Positions 7,256-16,604 of a stretch of 64,000 nucleotides of DNA are shown here, in pieces. Under the pieces are notes generated by a model. That model had not been told where the DNA came from. It saw only the letters and a program-made list of their open reading frames with translations, and ran no database searches. The position numbers and the translations under genes are program-made. Within the stretch, counting starts at the first letter, position 1. Every line of letters starts with the position of its first letter. Source of the stretch: Aeromicrobium sp. IC_218 (GTDB taxonomy: Bacteria > Actinomycetota > Actinomycetes > Propionibacteriales > Nocardioidaceae); contig NZ_SJXM01000001.1 of the NCBI RefSeq assembly GCF_004336805.1, forward strand, positions 248,001-312,000, read 5' to 3'.

Positions 7256-8665
7256 ATGAGCGGGCGTCCGGGTCGGAGGATCGGGACGCGTCTGCTCGCC
7301 GCTCTCGTCGTGGTCGCCCTCGTGGCCGGCGCCGGCCTCTGGCTGCGCGCGGCGCACGCCGACGGGCGGCTCAACTCCCTGATCTGCGGCGGCGACTGCG
7401 GCCCGTCCGCGGTGTCCGCCCCCGACGGCCTGGCCCTCGAGGGCGACGACGGCACCGCGCCGGCGGTCGAGCCCGCGACGGGCGCCGACCCCGACCCGAC
7501 GTCCCTGCAGGCCGTGGTCGACGCGGCGGTCCGGGCGCCGGCCCTCGGCCCGCACGTCGGCGTCCGGGTCACCGACCTGGCGACCGGACGCGTGCTGGCC
7601 GAGCACGGCGACGGCGCGTTCACCCCGGCCTCGACCACCAAGGTCCTCACCGGCTTCGCGGCGCTGGCCACCCTGGACCCCGACGCGCGGCTCGCGACGC
7701 GCACCGTCCTGGACGGCGACCGGCTCGTCCTGGTCGGTGGCGGCGACCCGTTCCTGCTGTCGGAGCCGGAGCGGCCCGCCGGGTACGGCGAGCGGGCCGA
7801 CCTGCGCACCCTCGCGAAGCGCACCGCCCGCGAGCTCGCGACCCGGGGCGTCGACCGGGTCCGCCTCGGCTACGACGCCTCGCTGTTCGAGGGCCCGTCA
7901 GCCAGCCCCGCCTGGGCGGCCAACGGCTACGTCCGGGCGGGCATCGTCGCGCCGGTGAGCGCGCTCTGGGTCGACCGGGGCACCGGTCCCTCGGGGGCGA
8001 CCGTGGCCGACCCGGCCGCCGCGGCCGCCGCCGTGCTCGCCCGGGAGCTGCGCCAGGCCGGGGTGGACGTCGTCGGCTCGCCCTCCGCCGCGACGGCGTC
8101 CGGCGACGAGGTGGCCCGGGTGACCAGCGCGACCGTCCGCCAGCTGGTCGAGGTCGTGCTCCGGCGCAGCGACAACGAGGGCGCCGAGGTGCTGCTCCGC
8201 CACGTCGGCCGGGCGAGCGGCCAGCCGGCCAGCTTCGCCGGCGGAACCCAGGGCGTCGAGCAGGCGCTGAGCGACGCCGGCGTGGACGTCTCGGGGCTCG
8301 TGCTCGGCGACGGCAGCGGCCTCGCCCGCGGCAACCTCATCGCCCCGGCCACGCTCACCGGGGCGCTCGAGGCCGCCGCCCGCGACCCGCGGACGTCCGC
8401 GCTGCTCGCCGGGCTCCCGGTGGCGGGCTTCGACGGCACGCTGGCCGACCGCTTCGACGCGGGCTCGTCCCGCGACGTCGTCGGTCTCGTGCGGGCCAAG
8501 ACCGGGACGCTCACCGGCGTCCACGCGCTGGCCGGCGTGGTCCGCGACCCGAGCGGCCGTCCGCTCGCCGTCGCCGTCATGGCCGACCGGGCCACCGCCG
8601 CGCCGGCCGACGTCCAGGCCGCGCTGGACGCGGTCGTGACGGCCGTGGCGACCGCCGGCGACTGA
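7256..8665 (+). CDS. dacB: D-alanyl-D-alanine carboxypeptidase/endopeptidase (PBP4/DacB type, S13)
   Basis: Trims peptidoglycan stem peptides outside the membrane. 469 residues with an N-terminal signal/anchor (~10-32). All three penicillin-binding motifs are present: SxxK as STTK (~124), SDN (in [14 protein letters not shown]) and KTG ([16 protein letters not shown]). The large inserted domain between SxxK and SDN fits class C PBP4. No SD upstream; a TANNNT box 7 nt before the ATG suggests leaderless translation. Divergent from ppa. In many actinobacteria this gene neighbours ppa, the DUF2342 metalloprotease and tilS, as it does here. Confidence 0.93.
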   Translation: MSGRPGRRIGTRLLAALVVVALVAGAGLWLRAAHADGRLNSLICGGDCGPSAVSAPDGLALEGDDGTAPAVEPATGADPDPTSLQAVVDAAVRAPALGPHVGVRVTDLATGRVLAEHGDGAFTPASTTKVLTGFAALATLDPDARLATRTVLDGDRLVLVGGGDPFLLSEPERPAGYGERADLRTLAKRTARELATRGVDRVRLGYDASLFEGPSASPAWAANGYVRAGIVAPVSALWVDRGTGPSGATVADPAAAAAAVLARELRQAGVDVVGSPSAATASGDEVARVTSATVRQLVEVVLRRSDNEGAEVLLRHVGRASGQPASFAGGTQGVEQALSDAGVDVSGLVLGDGSGLARGNLIAPATLTGALEAAARDPRTSALLAGLPVAGFDGTLADRFDAGSSRDVVGLVRAKTGTLTGVHALAGVVRDPSGRPLAVAVMADRATAAPADVQAALDAVVTAVATAGD

Positions 8666-8689
8666 CCTGCCGGGCGTGGGCGGCGCCCG

Positions 8690-8695
8690 TACTGT
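8690..8695 (+). promoter_or_regulatory. -10 element (leaderless type) for the zinc metalloprotease
   Basis: TACTGT followed by 6 nt and the ATG at 8702, with no SD. It fits TANNNT-N6-ATG leaderless expression. Confidence 0.45.
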
Positions 8696-8701
8696 GGCGG
8701 C

Positions 8702-9742
8702 ATGATCGACTGGCAGACCGCCCGGCGGACCGCCGCCCGCTTCGCCAAGCCCGGCCCCGAGATGTCGCCGGCCGAGGTGGCCGAGGCGGTCGAGGAGCTG
8801 CGCCAGGGCGCCTACCGGGCCGAGGGTCCGGTGCGCGAGTTCACCGGGCTGACCGCCGGGTCGGGCACGGCGCCCGTCCTGGTGGTCGACCGGCCGACGT
8901 GGGCCGCGGCCAACCTGGAGAGCTTCGAGGTGCTGCTCGACCCACTCAGCCGGCGCCTGGCCGCGCAGACGAAGGTCGGCCCGCTGGGCCGGGCCGTCGG
9001 CGACCGGGTCAACGGCGTGCAGGTCGGTGCCGTGCTGTCGTTCCTGTCCGGACGCGTGCTCGGCCAGTTCGACCCGTTCTGGACCGGGGGCGGCGACCAG
9101 GGGCGCCTGCTGCTGGTGGCGCCGAACGTCGTCCAGGTCGAGCGGCAGCTCAAGGTCGACCCGCACGACTTCCGGCTGTGGGTCTGCCTGCACGAGGAGA
9201 CCCACCGGGTGCAGTTCACGGCCGTCCCGTGGATGGCCGACCACCTGCGGGCGCTCGTGGCCGAGCTGCTCGAGGAGAGCCGCACCGATCCCGAGGCGAT
9301 GGCCGAGACGCTCGGCAACGCGCTCTCGCGGCTCGGCGAGCTCGGCCGCTCGGACTCCACCGCGAGCCTGGCCGACCTGTTCCAGACCGACCGCCAGCGC
9401 GAGATCGTCGAGCAGGTCACCGGCGTCATGTCGCTGCTCGAGGGGCACGCGGACGTCGTCATGGACGGCGTCGGGCCCTCGATCGTCTCGAGCGTGAAGG
9501 TCATCCGGCGCAAGTTCGACCAGCGGCGCAAGGGCAAGGGCGGCCTGGACGCGGTCGTCCGCCGGCTGCTCGGCCTGGACGCGAAGCTGGCGCAGTACCG
9601 CGACGGCGCCACGTTCGTCCGGCGGGTCACCCGCACGGGCGGGCAGGACGCGTTCGACGCCGTCTGGAGCGGTCCGGAGAACCTGCCGTCGCTGGCCGAG
9701 ATCAAGGACCCCGCCGCCTGGCTGGCGCGCGTCCACGGCTGA
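8702..9742 (+). CDS. Zinc-dependent metalloprotease, DUF2342 family
   Basis: 346 residues. The zinc site HEETH lies in WVCLHEETHRVQFTAVPW (about 161-178), with glutamates further on (EGHADVVMDGVGP ~264-276) that probably complete the metal site. The family is actinobacterial. It was once associated with coenzyme F420 genes, and no substrate is known. No signal peptide, so it is cytoplasmic. The stop codon lies in a 9-bp stem shared with the convergent ABC transporter gene. Confidence 0.88.
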   Translation: MIDWQTARRTAARFAKPGPEMSPAEVAEAVEELRQGAYRAEGPVREFTGLTAGSGTAPVLVVDRPTWAAANLESFEVLLDPLSRRLAAQTKVGPLGRAVGDRVNGVQVGAVLSFLSGRVLGQFDPFWTGGGDQGRLLLVAPNVVQVERQLKVDPHDFRLWVCLHEETHRVQFTAVPWMADHLRALVAELLEESRTDPEAMAETLGNALSRLGELGRSDSTASLADLFQTDRQREIVEQVTGVMSLLEGHADVVMDGVGPSIVSSVKVIRRKFDQRRKGKGGLDAVVRRLLGLDAKLAQYRDGATFVRRVTRTGGQDAFDAVWSGPENLPSLAEIKDPAAWLARVHG

Positions 9743-9766
9743 GCCGGACGCCGGCCAGGCTCAGCC
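9737..9766. terminator. Stem containing the stop codons of both convergent genes
   Basis: GGCTGAGCC (9737-9745) and GGCTCAGCC (9758-9766) form a perfect 9-bp stem with a 12-nt loop. The TGA of the + gene (9740-9742) and the TGA of the - gene (complement of 9761-9763) lie in opposite arms. No T-tract follows. Confidence 0.55.
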
Positions 9767-10540
9767 CAGCGGGTTGAGCAGGCGGTCCAGGAACTGGCGG
9801 GTGCGTTCGTGCGCCGGTGCGGTGAAGAACGCCGCCGGGGCGCCGCGCTCGACGATGACGCCGCCGTCCATGAACACGACCTCGTCGGCGACCTGGCGGG
9901 CGAACTGCAGCTCGTGGGTGACGACGACCATCGTCCAGCCCTCGGTCGCCAGCTGCTTCATGACGCCCAGCACCTCGCCGACCAGCTCGGGGTCGAGCGC
10001 ACTCGTCGGCTCGTCGAACAGCAGCAGCTCGGGCTTGAGCGCCAGGGCGCGGACGATGCCCACGCGCTGCTGCTGGCCGCCCGACAGCTGGTGCGGGTGG
10101 ACGTCCTCCTTGTCGGCCAGGCCGACGCGCTCGAGCAGCGCGCGGGCCTCGGCGACGGCCTGGTCGCGCGGCACCTTCTGCACGACGGTGGGGCCCTCGA
10201 CGACGTTCTGCAGCACGGTCTTGTGCGGGAACAGGTTGTGCGCCTGGAACACCATCGCCGAGCGGTCGCGCAGGGCGTACCGGTGGACGTCCGCGACCGG
10301 GTGGGAGAAGTCCAGCTCGAGGTCCTCGCCGACCGCGATCGTGCCGCCGTCGGGCACCTCGAGCCCGTTGAGCGAGCGCAGCACGGTGGTCTTGCCCGAG
10401 CCGGACGGTCCGATGAGCGCGACGACCTCGCCCTTGCGGACGGTCAGGTCGATCGAGCGCAGGACCTCCAGGTCGCCGAAGCTCTTGCGCAGCCCGGTGG
10501 CCTGCAGGACGACCGGGGCGGACGGGTCAGTGTGCGACAT
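9761..10540 (-). CDS. Polar amino acid ABC transporter, ATP-binding protein
   Basis: Energises amino acid import at the inner face of the membrane. 259 residues with Walker [10 protein letters not shown] (~42-50), signature LSGGQQQR, Walker [15 protein letters not shown] and the H-loop VVVTHEL. Close to the GlnQ/GltL/TcyN group of HAAT-family ATPases. Its start overlaps the permease gene by 14 nt. The operon order is binding protein-permease-ATPase. The substrate cannot be decided from the ATPase. Confidence 0.93.
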   Translation of the reverse strand: MSHTDPSAPVVLQATGLRKSFGDLEVLRSIDLTVRKGEVVALIGPSGSGKTTVLRSLNGLEVPDGGTIAVGEDLELDFSHPVADVHRYALRDRSAMVFQAHNLFPHKTVLQNVVEGPTVVQKVPRDQAVAEARALLERVGLADKEDVHPHQLSGGQQQRVGIVRALALKPELLLFDEPTSALDPELVGEVLGVMKQLATEGWTMVVVTHELQFARQVADEVVFMDGGVIVERGAPAAFFTAPAHERTRQFLDRLLNPLG

Positions 10541-11195
10541 GGCGCTCCAGCCGGGTCTCGAGCCGGCTCTGGCCGGCGGACAGCGCGAGGCAGACCACCC
10601 AGTAGTAGACGGCGGCCATCACGTAGAGCGTCATGAACTCGCCCGACGCGGCCGCCACCTCCTGGGCCTCGCGGAACATCTCGGTGACCAGGATGAGCGA
10701 GGTCAGCGAGGTGTCCTTCACCAGGGAGATGAAGGAGTTCGACAGCGGCGGCACCGACACCCGCACGGCCTGCGGCAGGATGATGCGCTGCAGCGTGAGC
10801 CGGCGGTTCATGCCCACCGTGTACGCCGCCTCCCACTGTCCCTTCGGGACGGACTGGACGGCGGCGCGGATGATCTCGGCGGCGTAGCCGGCGACGTTCA
10901 GCGACAGTGCGATGACCGCGCTCGGCCACGGGTCGATCCGGATGCCGATGGACGGCAGGCCGTAGAAGACGATGAACAGCTGCACCAGCAGCGGCGTGCC
11001 GCGGATGATCGAGACGTACGCGCGGGCCAGCCACTGCACAGGCCGGGGGCCGTAGAGCCGGGCCATCGCCACGCCCAGCGCGAGGTTCAGCGCCAGCGCC
11101 ATCGAGATGAGCGCCAGCGGGATCGTGCCCACCAGGGTCCCGCGCAGGAGCGGCCAGAAGGCCTCCTGCACGAGGTCCCAGGTGTCGGGTGTCAC
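10527..11195 (-). CDS. Polar amino acid ABC transporter, permease (HisM/GlnP type)
   Basis: 222 residues with about five membrane helices and the EAA loop near the C-terminal half ([22 protein letters not shown]), typical of His/Glu/Arg/opine permeases. [17 protein letters not shown] is the family's N-terminal signature. Starts at GTG 11195, which overlaps the binding-protein stop as GTGA. A single permease gene is present, so a homodimeric channel is expected, as in cystine and glutamine systems. Confidence 0.93.
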   Translation of the reverse strand: MTPDTWDLVQEAFWPLLRGTLVGTIPLALISMALALNLALGVAMARLYGPRPVQWLARAYVSIIRGTPLLVQLFIVFYGLPSIGIRIDPWPSAVIALSLNVAGYAAEIIRAAVQSVPKGQWEAAYTVGMNRRLTLQRIILPQAVRVSVPPLSNSFISLVKDTSLTSLILVTEMFREAQEVAAASGEFMTLYVMAAVYYWVVCLALSAGQSRLETRLERHVAH

Positions 11196-12055
11196 CGAGA
11201 GACGTCCTGGCCGAAGTACTTCTCGCCGATCTCCGCCAGGGTGCCGTCCTCGCGCAGCTCCTCGAGGGCGTCGTCGACGTCGTCCATGAGCTCGGCGTTG
11301 TCCTTGGTGACGACGAAGGCGCTGCGCGACGGGTCGTCGGTCTCGGCGACGACCTTGAGGCCGGCGTCGCCGCCCTGCTGCTTCTGGTAGTCCAGCAGCG
11401 TCAGCTTGTCGTTGACCGTCGCGTCCACGCGGCCGTCCTTGATCAGGGCGACCGACTGGGCCCAGCCCTCGACGGCCTCGACCTCGGCGCCGAAGCTCTT
11501 GGCGACCTCGAACCAGTTGCTGGTCAGCGACTGCGCCGTCGTGCGGCCCTTCAGGTCGTCGAAGCCCTGGATGTCGGTGTTGTCTGCCGGGACGATCAGC
11601 ACGCCGGGCGAGATCGTGTACGGCTCGGACATGAGGTACTTGGCCTCACGCTCGGGGTTGATCGAGATCTGGTTCGCGATGAGGTCGAAGCGACCACCGT
11701 CGAGGCCGGCGAAGATGGCGTCGAACTGCGTCTCCTGGAACTTGATCTTCAGGTCCAGCTTCTTCGCGATCGCCTCGATGACCTCGACGTCGTAGCCGAC
11801 CAGGTCGCCGCCCTGCTCGTGGAAGGTGAAGGGGCGGTAGGTGCCCTCGGTGGCGACGGTGAGGACGCCGTCGTCGACGAGCTGGTAGCCCTCGTCGGAG
11901 GCGTCGTCGCCGTCACGGGTCAGGAAGAACACGACGAGCGCGACCACGACCAGGGCGACGACGACGCCGACCACCAGTCCGGTGCGGGAGCGCTTCTGCG
12001 CCGGTCCCTCGCCGGGACGGTTGGAGATCGGCGCGTTGCCGGAGGTCTGGCTCAT
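11192..12055 (-). CDS. Polar amino acid ABC transporter, membrane-anchored substrate-binding protein
   Basis: 287 residues from ATG 12055 (AGAGGA 8 nt upstream). A cytoplasmic N-tail and one transmembrane helix (~26-46) replace the usual lipobox, so the binding domain is tethered by an uncleaved anchor. The PBP2 fold shows VLTVATEGTYRPFTFHEQGGDLVGYDVE and FDLIANQISINPEREAKYLMSEPY, typical of family 3 amino acid receptors. GRTTAQSLTSNW resembles cystine/glutamate receptors, but specificity is uncertain. First gene of a three-gene operon, divergent from tilS. Confidence 0.88.
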   Translation of the reverse strand: MSQTSGNAPISNRPGEGPAQKRSRTGLVVGVVVALVVVALVVFFLTRDGDDASDEGYQLVDDGVLTVATEGTYRPFTFHEQGGDLVGYDVEVIEAIAKKLDLKIKFQETQFDAIFAGLDGGRFDLIANQISINPEREAKYLMSEPYTISPGVLIVPADNTDIQGFDDLKGRTTAQSLTSNWFEVAKSFGAEVEAVEGWAQSVALIKDGRVDATVNDKLTLLDYQKQQGGDAGLKVVAETDDPSRSAFVVTKDNAELMDDVDDALEELREDGTLAEIGEKYFGQDVSR

Positions 12056-12140
12056 CGGGGTCCTCTCGATCGGGCGACGGCGCCGGAGGGCGTCCGCGTC
12101 GGGCACAGTTGTCGCAGACCCGGGGCGGAGCCGCTGACGC

Positions 12141-12157
12141 GTCTCGACCACCGAGAC
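12141..12157. promoter_or_regulatory. Short inverted repeat in the importer/tilS divergent region
   Basis: GTCTCG-ACCAC-CGAGAC is a perfect 6-5-6 palindrome, 86 bp upstream of the importer ATG and 42 bp before the tilS GTG. Possible operator. No regulator lies adjacent. Confidence 0.3.
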
Positions 12158-12198
12158 TACGCGGACCCTCCGGGACGCACCGGACGAGAGGAGCCCCC

Positions 12199-13164
12199 GT
12201 GACCGCCGCACGAGGACGGCTCGACCCCGCCGTCGCCGACGCTCGCCTCGCCGTCACAGGCGCGATCGCCGACCTCGACCCCGGCGCCCGGGTCGCCCTC
12301 GCGGTGTCCGGCGGGGCCGACTCGCTGGCCCTGGCCGCCGCCGCGGCGTTCGTCGGACGTGACGGACGCCTCGCCCTGGAGGCGGTCGTCGTCGACCACG
12401 GGCTGCAGGACGGCTCGGCCGAGGTCGCGCGTCGCGCCGCCGAGCAGGTCGGGTCGCTGGGAGTGCCGGCGACGGTCGTCCGCGTGGACGTCGGCACGGA
12501 CGGCGGGACGGAGGCGGCCGCCCGCCGCGCCCGCTACGCCGTGCTGGACGCGCTCGACGTCGAGGCCGTGCTGCTCGGGCACACGCTGGACGACCAGGCC
12601 GAGACCGTGCTGCTCGGGCTCGGCCGCGGGTCGGGACCGCGGTCGCTCGCCGGAATGGCGCCGGTCGCCGGTCGCCACCGCCGCCCGTTCCTGGGCCTGC
12701 GCCGCGCCACCACCGAGCAGGTCTGCCGGGCCCTCGGACTCGACCCGTGGCACGACCCGCACAACGACGACCCCCGCTTCCGTCGCGTCCGCGTCCGGCA
12801 CGAGGTGCTGCCGCTGCTCGAGGACGTCCTGGGCGGCGGGGTCGCCGAGGCGCTCGCCCGCACCGCCTCCCTGTCCCGCGCCGACGCCGACCTGCTCGAC
12901 GCGCTCGCCGCCGAGCGCCTGCCCGACCCGCTGGACGTCCTCGCGCTCGCGGCCGAGCCCGCCGCGCTGCGCTCGCGCGCCCTCCGCCAGGCCGCCGTCG
13001 GGGCCGGGGCGGACGCGGGCCGGATGTCGGCCGGGCACGTGGCCGCGCTGGACGCCCTGGTGACCGCGTGGCGGGGCCAGGCGCGGGTCGAGCTGCCCGG
13101 CCAGGTGGCCGCCGTGCGCGAGGGGACGCGACTGCGCTTCGTCCCCACGCCTGTGGCACGCTGA
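12199..13164 (+). CDS. tilS: tRNA(Ile)-lysidine synthetase
   Basis: Modifies C34 of the CAU-anticodon tRNA-Ile to lysidine using ATP and lysine, so that the tRNA reads AUA. 321 residues. The PP-loop ATPase motif SGGADS lies near residue 37, followed by VVDHGLQ (~64-70) and [22 protein letters not shown] (~122-143), all diagnostic. Start GTG 12199 has GAGAGGAG 5 nt upstream; the longer frame from 12109 lacks such support. Lies 4 bp upstream of hpt, the widespread tilS-hpt-ftsH arrangement. Confidence 0.95.
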   Translation: MTAARGRLDPAVADARLAVTGAIADLDPGARVALAVSGGADSLALAAAAAFVGRDGRLALEAVVVDHGLQDGSAEVARRAAEQVGSLGVPATVVRVDVGTDGGTEAAARRARYAVLDALDVEAVLLGHTLDDQAETVLLGLGRGSGPRSLAGMAPVAGRHRRPFLGLRRATTEQVCRALGLDPWHDPHNDDPRFRRVRVRHEVLPLLEDVLGGGVAEALARTASLSRADADLLDALAAERLPDPLDVLALAAEPAALRSRALRQAAVGAGADAGRMSAGHVAALDALVTAWRGQARVELPGQVAAVREGTRLRFVPTPVAR

Positions 13165-13168
13165 ACCC

Positions 13169-13726
<558 letters not shown>

Positions 13727-13781
13727 GCGCGCGGCCGGTTCGCCCCCGGCGAACACGGGAACGAGCGACCCCTGCTCGTCG

Positions 13782-13812
13782 TTGAGTCGGGTGTCGGCGA
13801 TGCGTGTACCGT
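13782..13812 (+). promoter_or_regulatory. Candidate ftsH promoter
   Basis: TTGAGT (13782-13787) upstream of TACCGT (13807-13812), spacing 19, in the 137-bp gap between hpt and ftsH. TACCGT is a good TANNNT box; the spacing is longer than ideal. Confidence 0.35.
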
Positions 13813-13863
13813 CTGACTACCCGTCGAGAACGTCAGTGAGGAGTGGGCTCCGCCCCGTCCCGT

Positions 13864-15876
13864 ATGAATGCCAAACGTCTCTTCAAGGGCCCCTGGTTCT
13901 GGATCATCCTGTCGGCGATCGCCGTGGTCGTCGTGCTGCAGCTCGTCACCCCCAGCGGCGGGTTCCGTGAGGTCAAGACCGCCACGATGGTCAGCTACCT
14001 CGAGGACGGCAAGGTCGAGGACGTCACCTTCATCGAGGGCGACCAGCAGATCGAGGCGACGCTCGACGGCGGCGAGAAGGTCCGCGCCCACTGGCTGGGC
14101 GACCAGGGCAGCCGCCTGGTCGAGGCGGCGCAGAAGTCCGTCGCCGACAAGACGCTGAAGTCCTACGACGTCGAGGTGCCGCAGCCCAGCTTCCTGGGCT
14201 CGATGCTCGGCGCGATCCTGCCGTTCATCATCATCCTGGCGATCTTCTTCTTCCTGATGAACAACATCCAGGGCGGCGGCGGACGCGTCATGCAGTTCGC
14301 CAAGTCCCGCGCGAAGCTGATCAGCAAGGACACGCCCAAGACCACCTTCGCCGACGTCGCGGGCTGCGACGAGGCGATCGAGGAGCTCGGCGAGATCAAG
14401 GAGTTCCTCCAGGAGCCGGCCAAGTTCCAGGCCGTCGGCGCCAAGATCCCCAAGGGCGTCCTGCTCTACGGCCCGCCCGGCACCGGCAAGACGCTGCTCG
14501 CGCGCGCCGTCGCCGGCGAGGCCGGCGTCCCCTTCTACTCGATCTCCGGCTCGGACTTCGTCGAGATGTTCGTCGGCGTCGGTGCCTCGCGCGTCCGCGA
14601 CCTGTTCGAGCAGGCCAAGGAGAACGCTCCGGCGATCGTCTTCATCGACGAGATCGACGCCGTCGGACGTCACCGCGGCACCGGCATGGGCGGCGGCCAC
14701 GACGAGCGCGAGCAGACGCTGAACCAGCTGCTCGTCGAGATGGACGGCTTCGACGTGCGCGGCGGCGTCATCCTCATCGCCGCGACCAACCGTCCCGACG
14801 TGCTCGACCCCGCCCTGCTGCGTCCGGGCCGCTTCGACCGCCAGATCGGCGTCGAGGCCCCCGACCTCAAGGGCCGCGAGACGATCCTCAAGGTGCACGC
14901 GCGGGGCAAGCCGCTCGAGCCCGGCGTCGACCTGCAGTCCGTCGCACGCCGCACGCCCGGGTTCTCCGGCGCCGACCTGGCCAACGTGCTGAACGAGGCC
15001 GCGCTGCTCACCGCGCGCAGCAACCGCAAGACGATCGACGACGCCGCGCTCGACGAGGCGATCGACCGCGTCATGGCGGGGCCGCAGAAGCGCACGCGCC
15101 TCATGAACGACCACGAGCGCCTGGTCACGGCGTACCACGAGGGTGGCCACGCCCTGGTCGCCGCGGCGATGCCCGCGTCCGACCCGGTGCACAAGATCAC
15201 GATCCTGCCCCGCGGCCGGGCCCTGGGCTACACGATGGTGCTGCCCGACGAGGACAAGTACTCCCAGACCCGCGCCGAGCTGCAGGACAAGCTGGCCTAC
15301 ATGCTGGGCGGCCGCGCGGCCGAGGAGCTCGTCTTCCACAACCCGACCACGGGCGCCGGCAACGACATCGAGAAGGCCACCAACCTGGCCCGCGCGATGG
15401 TGACCCAGTACGGCATGAGCGACCGGCTCGGCGCCGTCCGCTACGGCGACGACAACAGCCAGCCCTTCCTGGGCCGCGACCTCGGGCACACGCGCAACTA
15501 CTCGGAGTCGATCGCCGCGATCGTCGACGAGGAGATCAACGAGCTGATCCGCGTCGCGCACCAGGAGGCGTTCGACGTCCTGGCCGACAACCGCGACGTC
15601 CTGGACGCGCTGGTGCTCGAGCTCATGGAGAAGGAGACGCTCGACAAGGCCGAGGTCGCCCGCATCTTCGAGCCGCTGCGCCGCCGCGCGTCGCGCCCGG
15701 CATGGACCGGCTCGGACTCGCGCACGCCCGACACGCGTCCGCCGGTCGACATCCCCGCGGTCAACGGCTCGCAGCCGGCCGGCGCGGTCGTCGTCGGTCC
15801 GGACACCGGCCCGGACGCCCCCACCGGCGACCCGGGCGTCGCCCGCGAGGGCGGCGAGCCCGAGGAGCTTCGGTGA
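13864..15876 (+). CDS. ftsH: ATP-dependent zinc metalloprotease FtsH
   Basis: Membrane AAA+ protease that degrades misassembled membrane proteins and selected regulators. 670 residues: TM1 (~11-29), extracytoplasmic region, TM2 (~115-135), AAA module with Walker A GPPGTGKT, Walker B IVFIDEID and second region of homology [17 protein letters not shown], then zinc site HEGGH (in [12 protein letters not shown]). A ~60-residue Pro/Asp-rich C-tail follows. ATG 13864 is chosen by family N-terminus, although GAGGAG (13838-13843) is 20 nt away and overlaps an in-frame GTG at 13843. The stop codon overlaps the folE-leader mini-ORF as GTGA. Confidence 0.95.
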   Translation: MNAKRLFKGPWFWIILSAIAVVVVLQLVTPSGGFREVKTATMVSYLEDGKVEDVTFIEGDQQIEATLDGGEKVRAHWLGDQGSRLVEAAQKSVADKTLKSYDVEVPQPSFLGSMLGAILPFIIILAIFFFLMNNIQGGGGRVMQFAKSRAKLISKDTPKTTFADVAGCDEAIEELGEIKEFLQEPAKFQAVGAKIPKGVLLYGPPGTGKTLLARAVAGEAGVPFYSISGSDFVEMFVGVGASRVRDLFEQAKENAPAIVFIDEIDAVGRHRGTGMGGGHDEREQTLNQLLVEMDGFDVRGGVILIAATNRPDVLDPALLRPGRFDRQIGVEAPDLKGRETILKVHARGKPLEPGVDLQSVARRTPGFSGADLANVLNEAALLTARSNRKTIDDAALDEAIDRVMAGPQKRTRLMNDHERLVTAYHEGGHALVAAAMPASDPVHKITILPRGRALGYTMVLPDEDKYSQTRAELQDKLAYMLGGRAAEELVFHNPTTGAGNDIEKATNLARAMVTQYGMSDRLGAVRYGDDNSQPFLGRDLGHTRNYSESIAAIVDEEINELIRVAHQEAFDVLADNRDVLDALVLELMEKETLDKAEVARIFEPLRRRASRPAWTGSDSRTPDTRPPVDIPAVNGSQPAGAVVVGPDTGPDAPTGDPGVAREGGEPEELR

Positions 15877-16033
15877 CCGAGCGGAGCGAGGGAGCCATGA
15901 GTCTCGTCATGCCCGGGCCTGCGTACCGTTCCTTTCCTCACGGAGGTCCGGGCATGACCGAGCGGAGCGAGGGAGCCATGAGCCTCGTCATGCCCGGGTC
16001 TGCGTACCGTTCCTTCCTCACGGAGGCCGGGGC
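15873..16033 (+). repeat. Tandem duplication (81 + 80 bp) of the folE leader module
   Basis: Unit 1 is 15873-15953 and unit 2 is 15954-16033. They differ at a handful of positions plus one inserted T in unit 1 (in the CCTTTCC run near 15933). Each unit holds TGACCGAGCGGAGCGAGGGA at its start, a hairpin with loop ACCGT...CTC, a GGAGG SD and a terminal ATGACCG. The bases that begin folE (ATGACCG) match the start of a unit, so folE sits where a third unit would begin. Confidence 0.9.
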
Positions 16034-16037
16034 ATGA
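15873..16037 (+). CDS. 54-aa leader mini-ORF bridging ftsH and folE (two fused 27-codon units)
   Basis: Starts at GTG 15873 overlapping the ftsH stop (GTGA) and ends at TGA 16035-16037 overlapping the folE ATG (ATGA). Each unit begins (V/M)[14 protein letters not shown] and continues AYRSF. Unit 2 ends LTEAGA, whereas the extra T in unit 1 changes its end to PHGGPG and reads on into unit 2 instead of stopping. Codons ACG-GAG-GCC of unit 2 double as the folE Shine-Dalgarno. The same plan occurs before panC (25889-25975). Whether the peptide matters or only its translation is unknown. Confidence 0.55.
   Translation: MTERSEGAMSLVMPGPAYRSFPHGGPGMTERSEGAMSLVMPGSAYRSFLTEAGA
15908..15956 (+). promoter_or_regulatory. 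Leader hairpin 1 (unit 1 of the folE module)
   Basis: Arms 15908-15924 and 15940-15956, 17 positions with 15 Watson-Crick pairs, one G-U and one mismatch; loop ACCGTTCCTTTCCTC. The right arm covers GGAGG and the internal ATG (15954) that begins unit 2. Confidence 0.6.
15989..16036 (+). promoter_or_regulatory. Leader hairpin 2 sequestering the folE SD and start codon
   Basis: Left arm 15989-16005, loop 16006-16019 (ACCGTTCCTTCCTC), right arm 16020-16036: 14 Watson-Crick pairs, one G-U and two mismatches. The right arm contains GGAGG (16022-16026) and the folE ATG (16034-16036), so initiation should need the hairpin opened, for example by ribosomes translating the mini-ORF. Confidence 0.6.
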
Positions 16038-16600
16038 CCGTGGACCAGCCGCGCGCGGAGGCGGCGATCCGCGAGCTGCTCATCGCGATCGGGGAGGACC
16101 CCGACCGCGACGGTCTCAAGGACACCCCGGCCCGCGTGGCGCGCTCCTACGCCGAGCTCGTCTCGGGCCTGGACCAGAACGCCGAGGACGTCCTCGTGCG
16201 CACGTTCGACGTGGCGCACGAGGAGCTCATCCTGGTGAAGGACATCGAGATGTGGTCGATGTGCGAGCACCACCTCGTCCCGTTCTTCGGCACGGCCCAC
16301 GTCGGCTACATCCCGCGCGAGGGCGGCCAGGTCACCGGACTGTCGAAGTTCGCGCGTCTGGTCGACGTGTTCGCGCGTCGCCCCCAGGTGCAGGAGCGGC
16401 TCACCACGCAGATCGCCGACGCGATCGTCGACAACCTCAAGCCGCGCGGCGTCATCGTCGTCATCGAGGCCGAGCACCTGTGCATGACCATGCGCGGGGT
16501 GCGCAAGGGCGGCGCGAAGACGATCACCAGCGCCGTCCGCGGCCAGCTGCGCGACCCCGCCACCCGAGCCGAGGCCATGGGCCTCATCACCGGTCGGTAG
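16034..16600 (+). CDS. folE: GTP cyclohydrolase I (type IA)
   Basis: Converts GTP to 7,8-dihydroneopterin triphosphate, the first step of folate synthesis. 188 residues with [13 protein letters not shown] (zinc Cys and His, ~73-85), [15 protein letters not shown] (~99-113) and [19 protein letters not shown] (second zinc Cys; ~142-160), all diagnostic. ATG 16034 overlaps the stop of the leader mini-ORF. SD GGAGG (16022-16026) is inside a hairpin and inside the mini-ORF. Leads the run folE-folP-NTF2-folB-folK. Confidence 0.97.
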   Translation: MTVDQPRAEAAIRELLIAIGEDPDRDGLKDTPARVARSYAELVSGLDQNAEDVLVRTFDVAHEELILVKDIEMWSMCEHHLVPFFGTAHVGYIPREGGQVTGLSKFARLVDVFARRPQVQERLTTQIADAIVDNLKPRGVIVVIEAEHLCMTMRGVRKGGAKTITSAVRGQLRDPATRAEAMGLITGR

Positions 16601-16604
16601 CACC

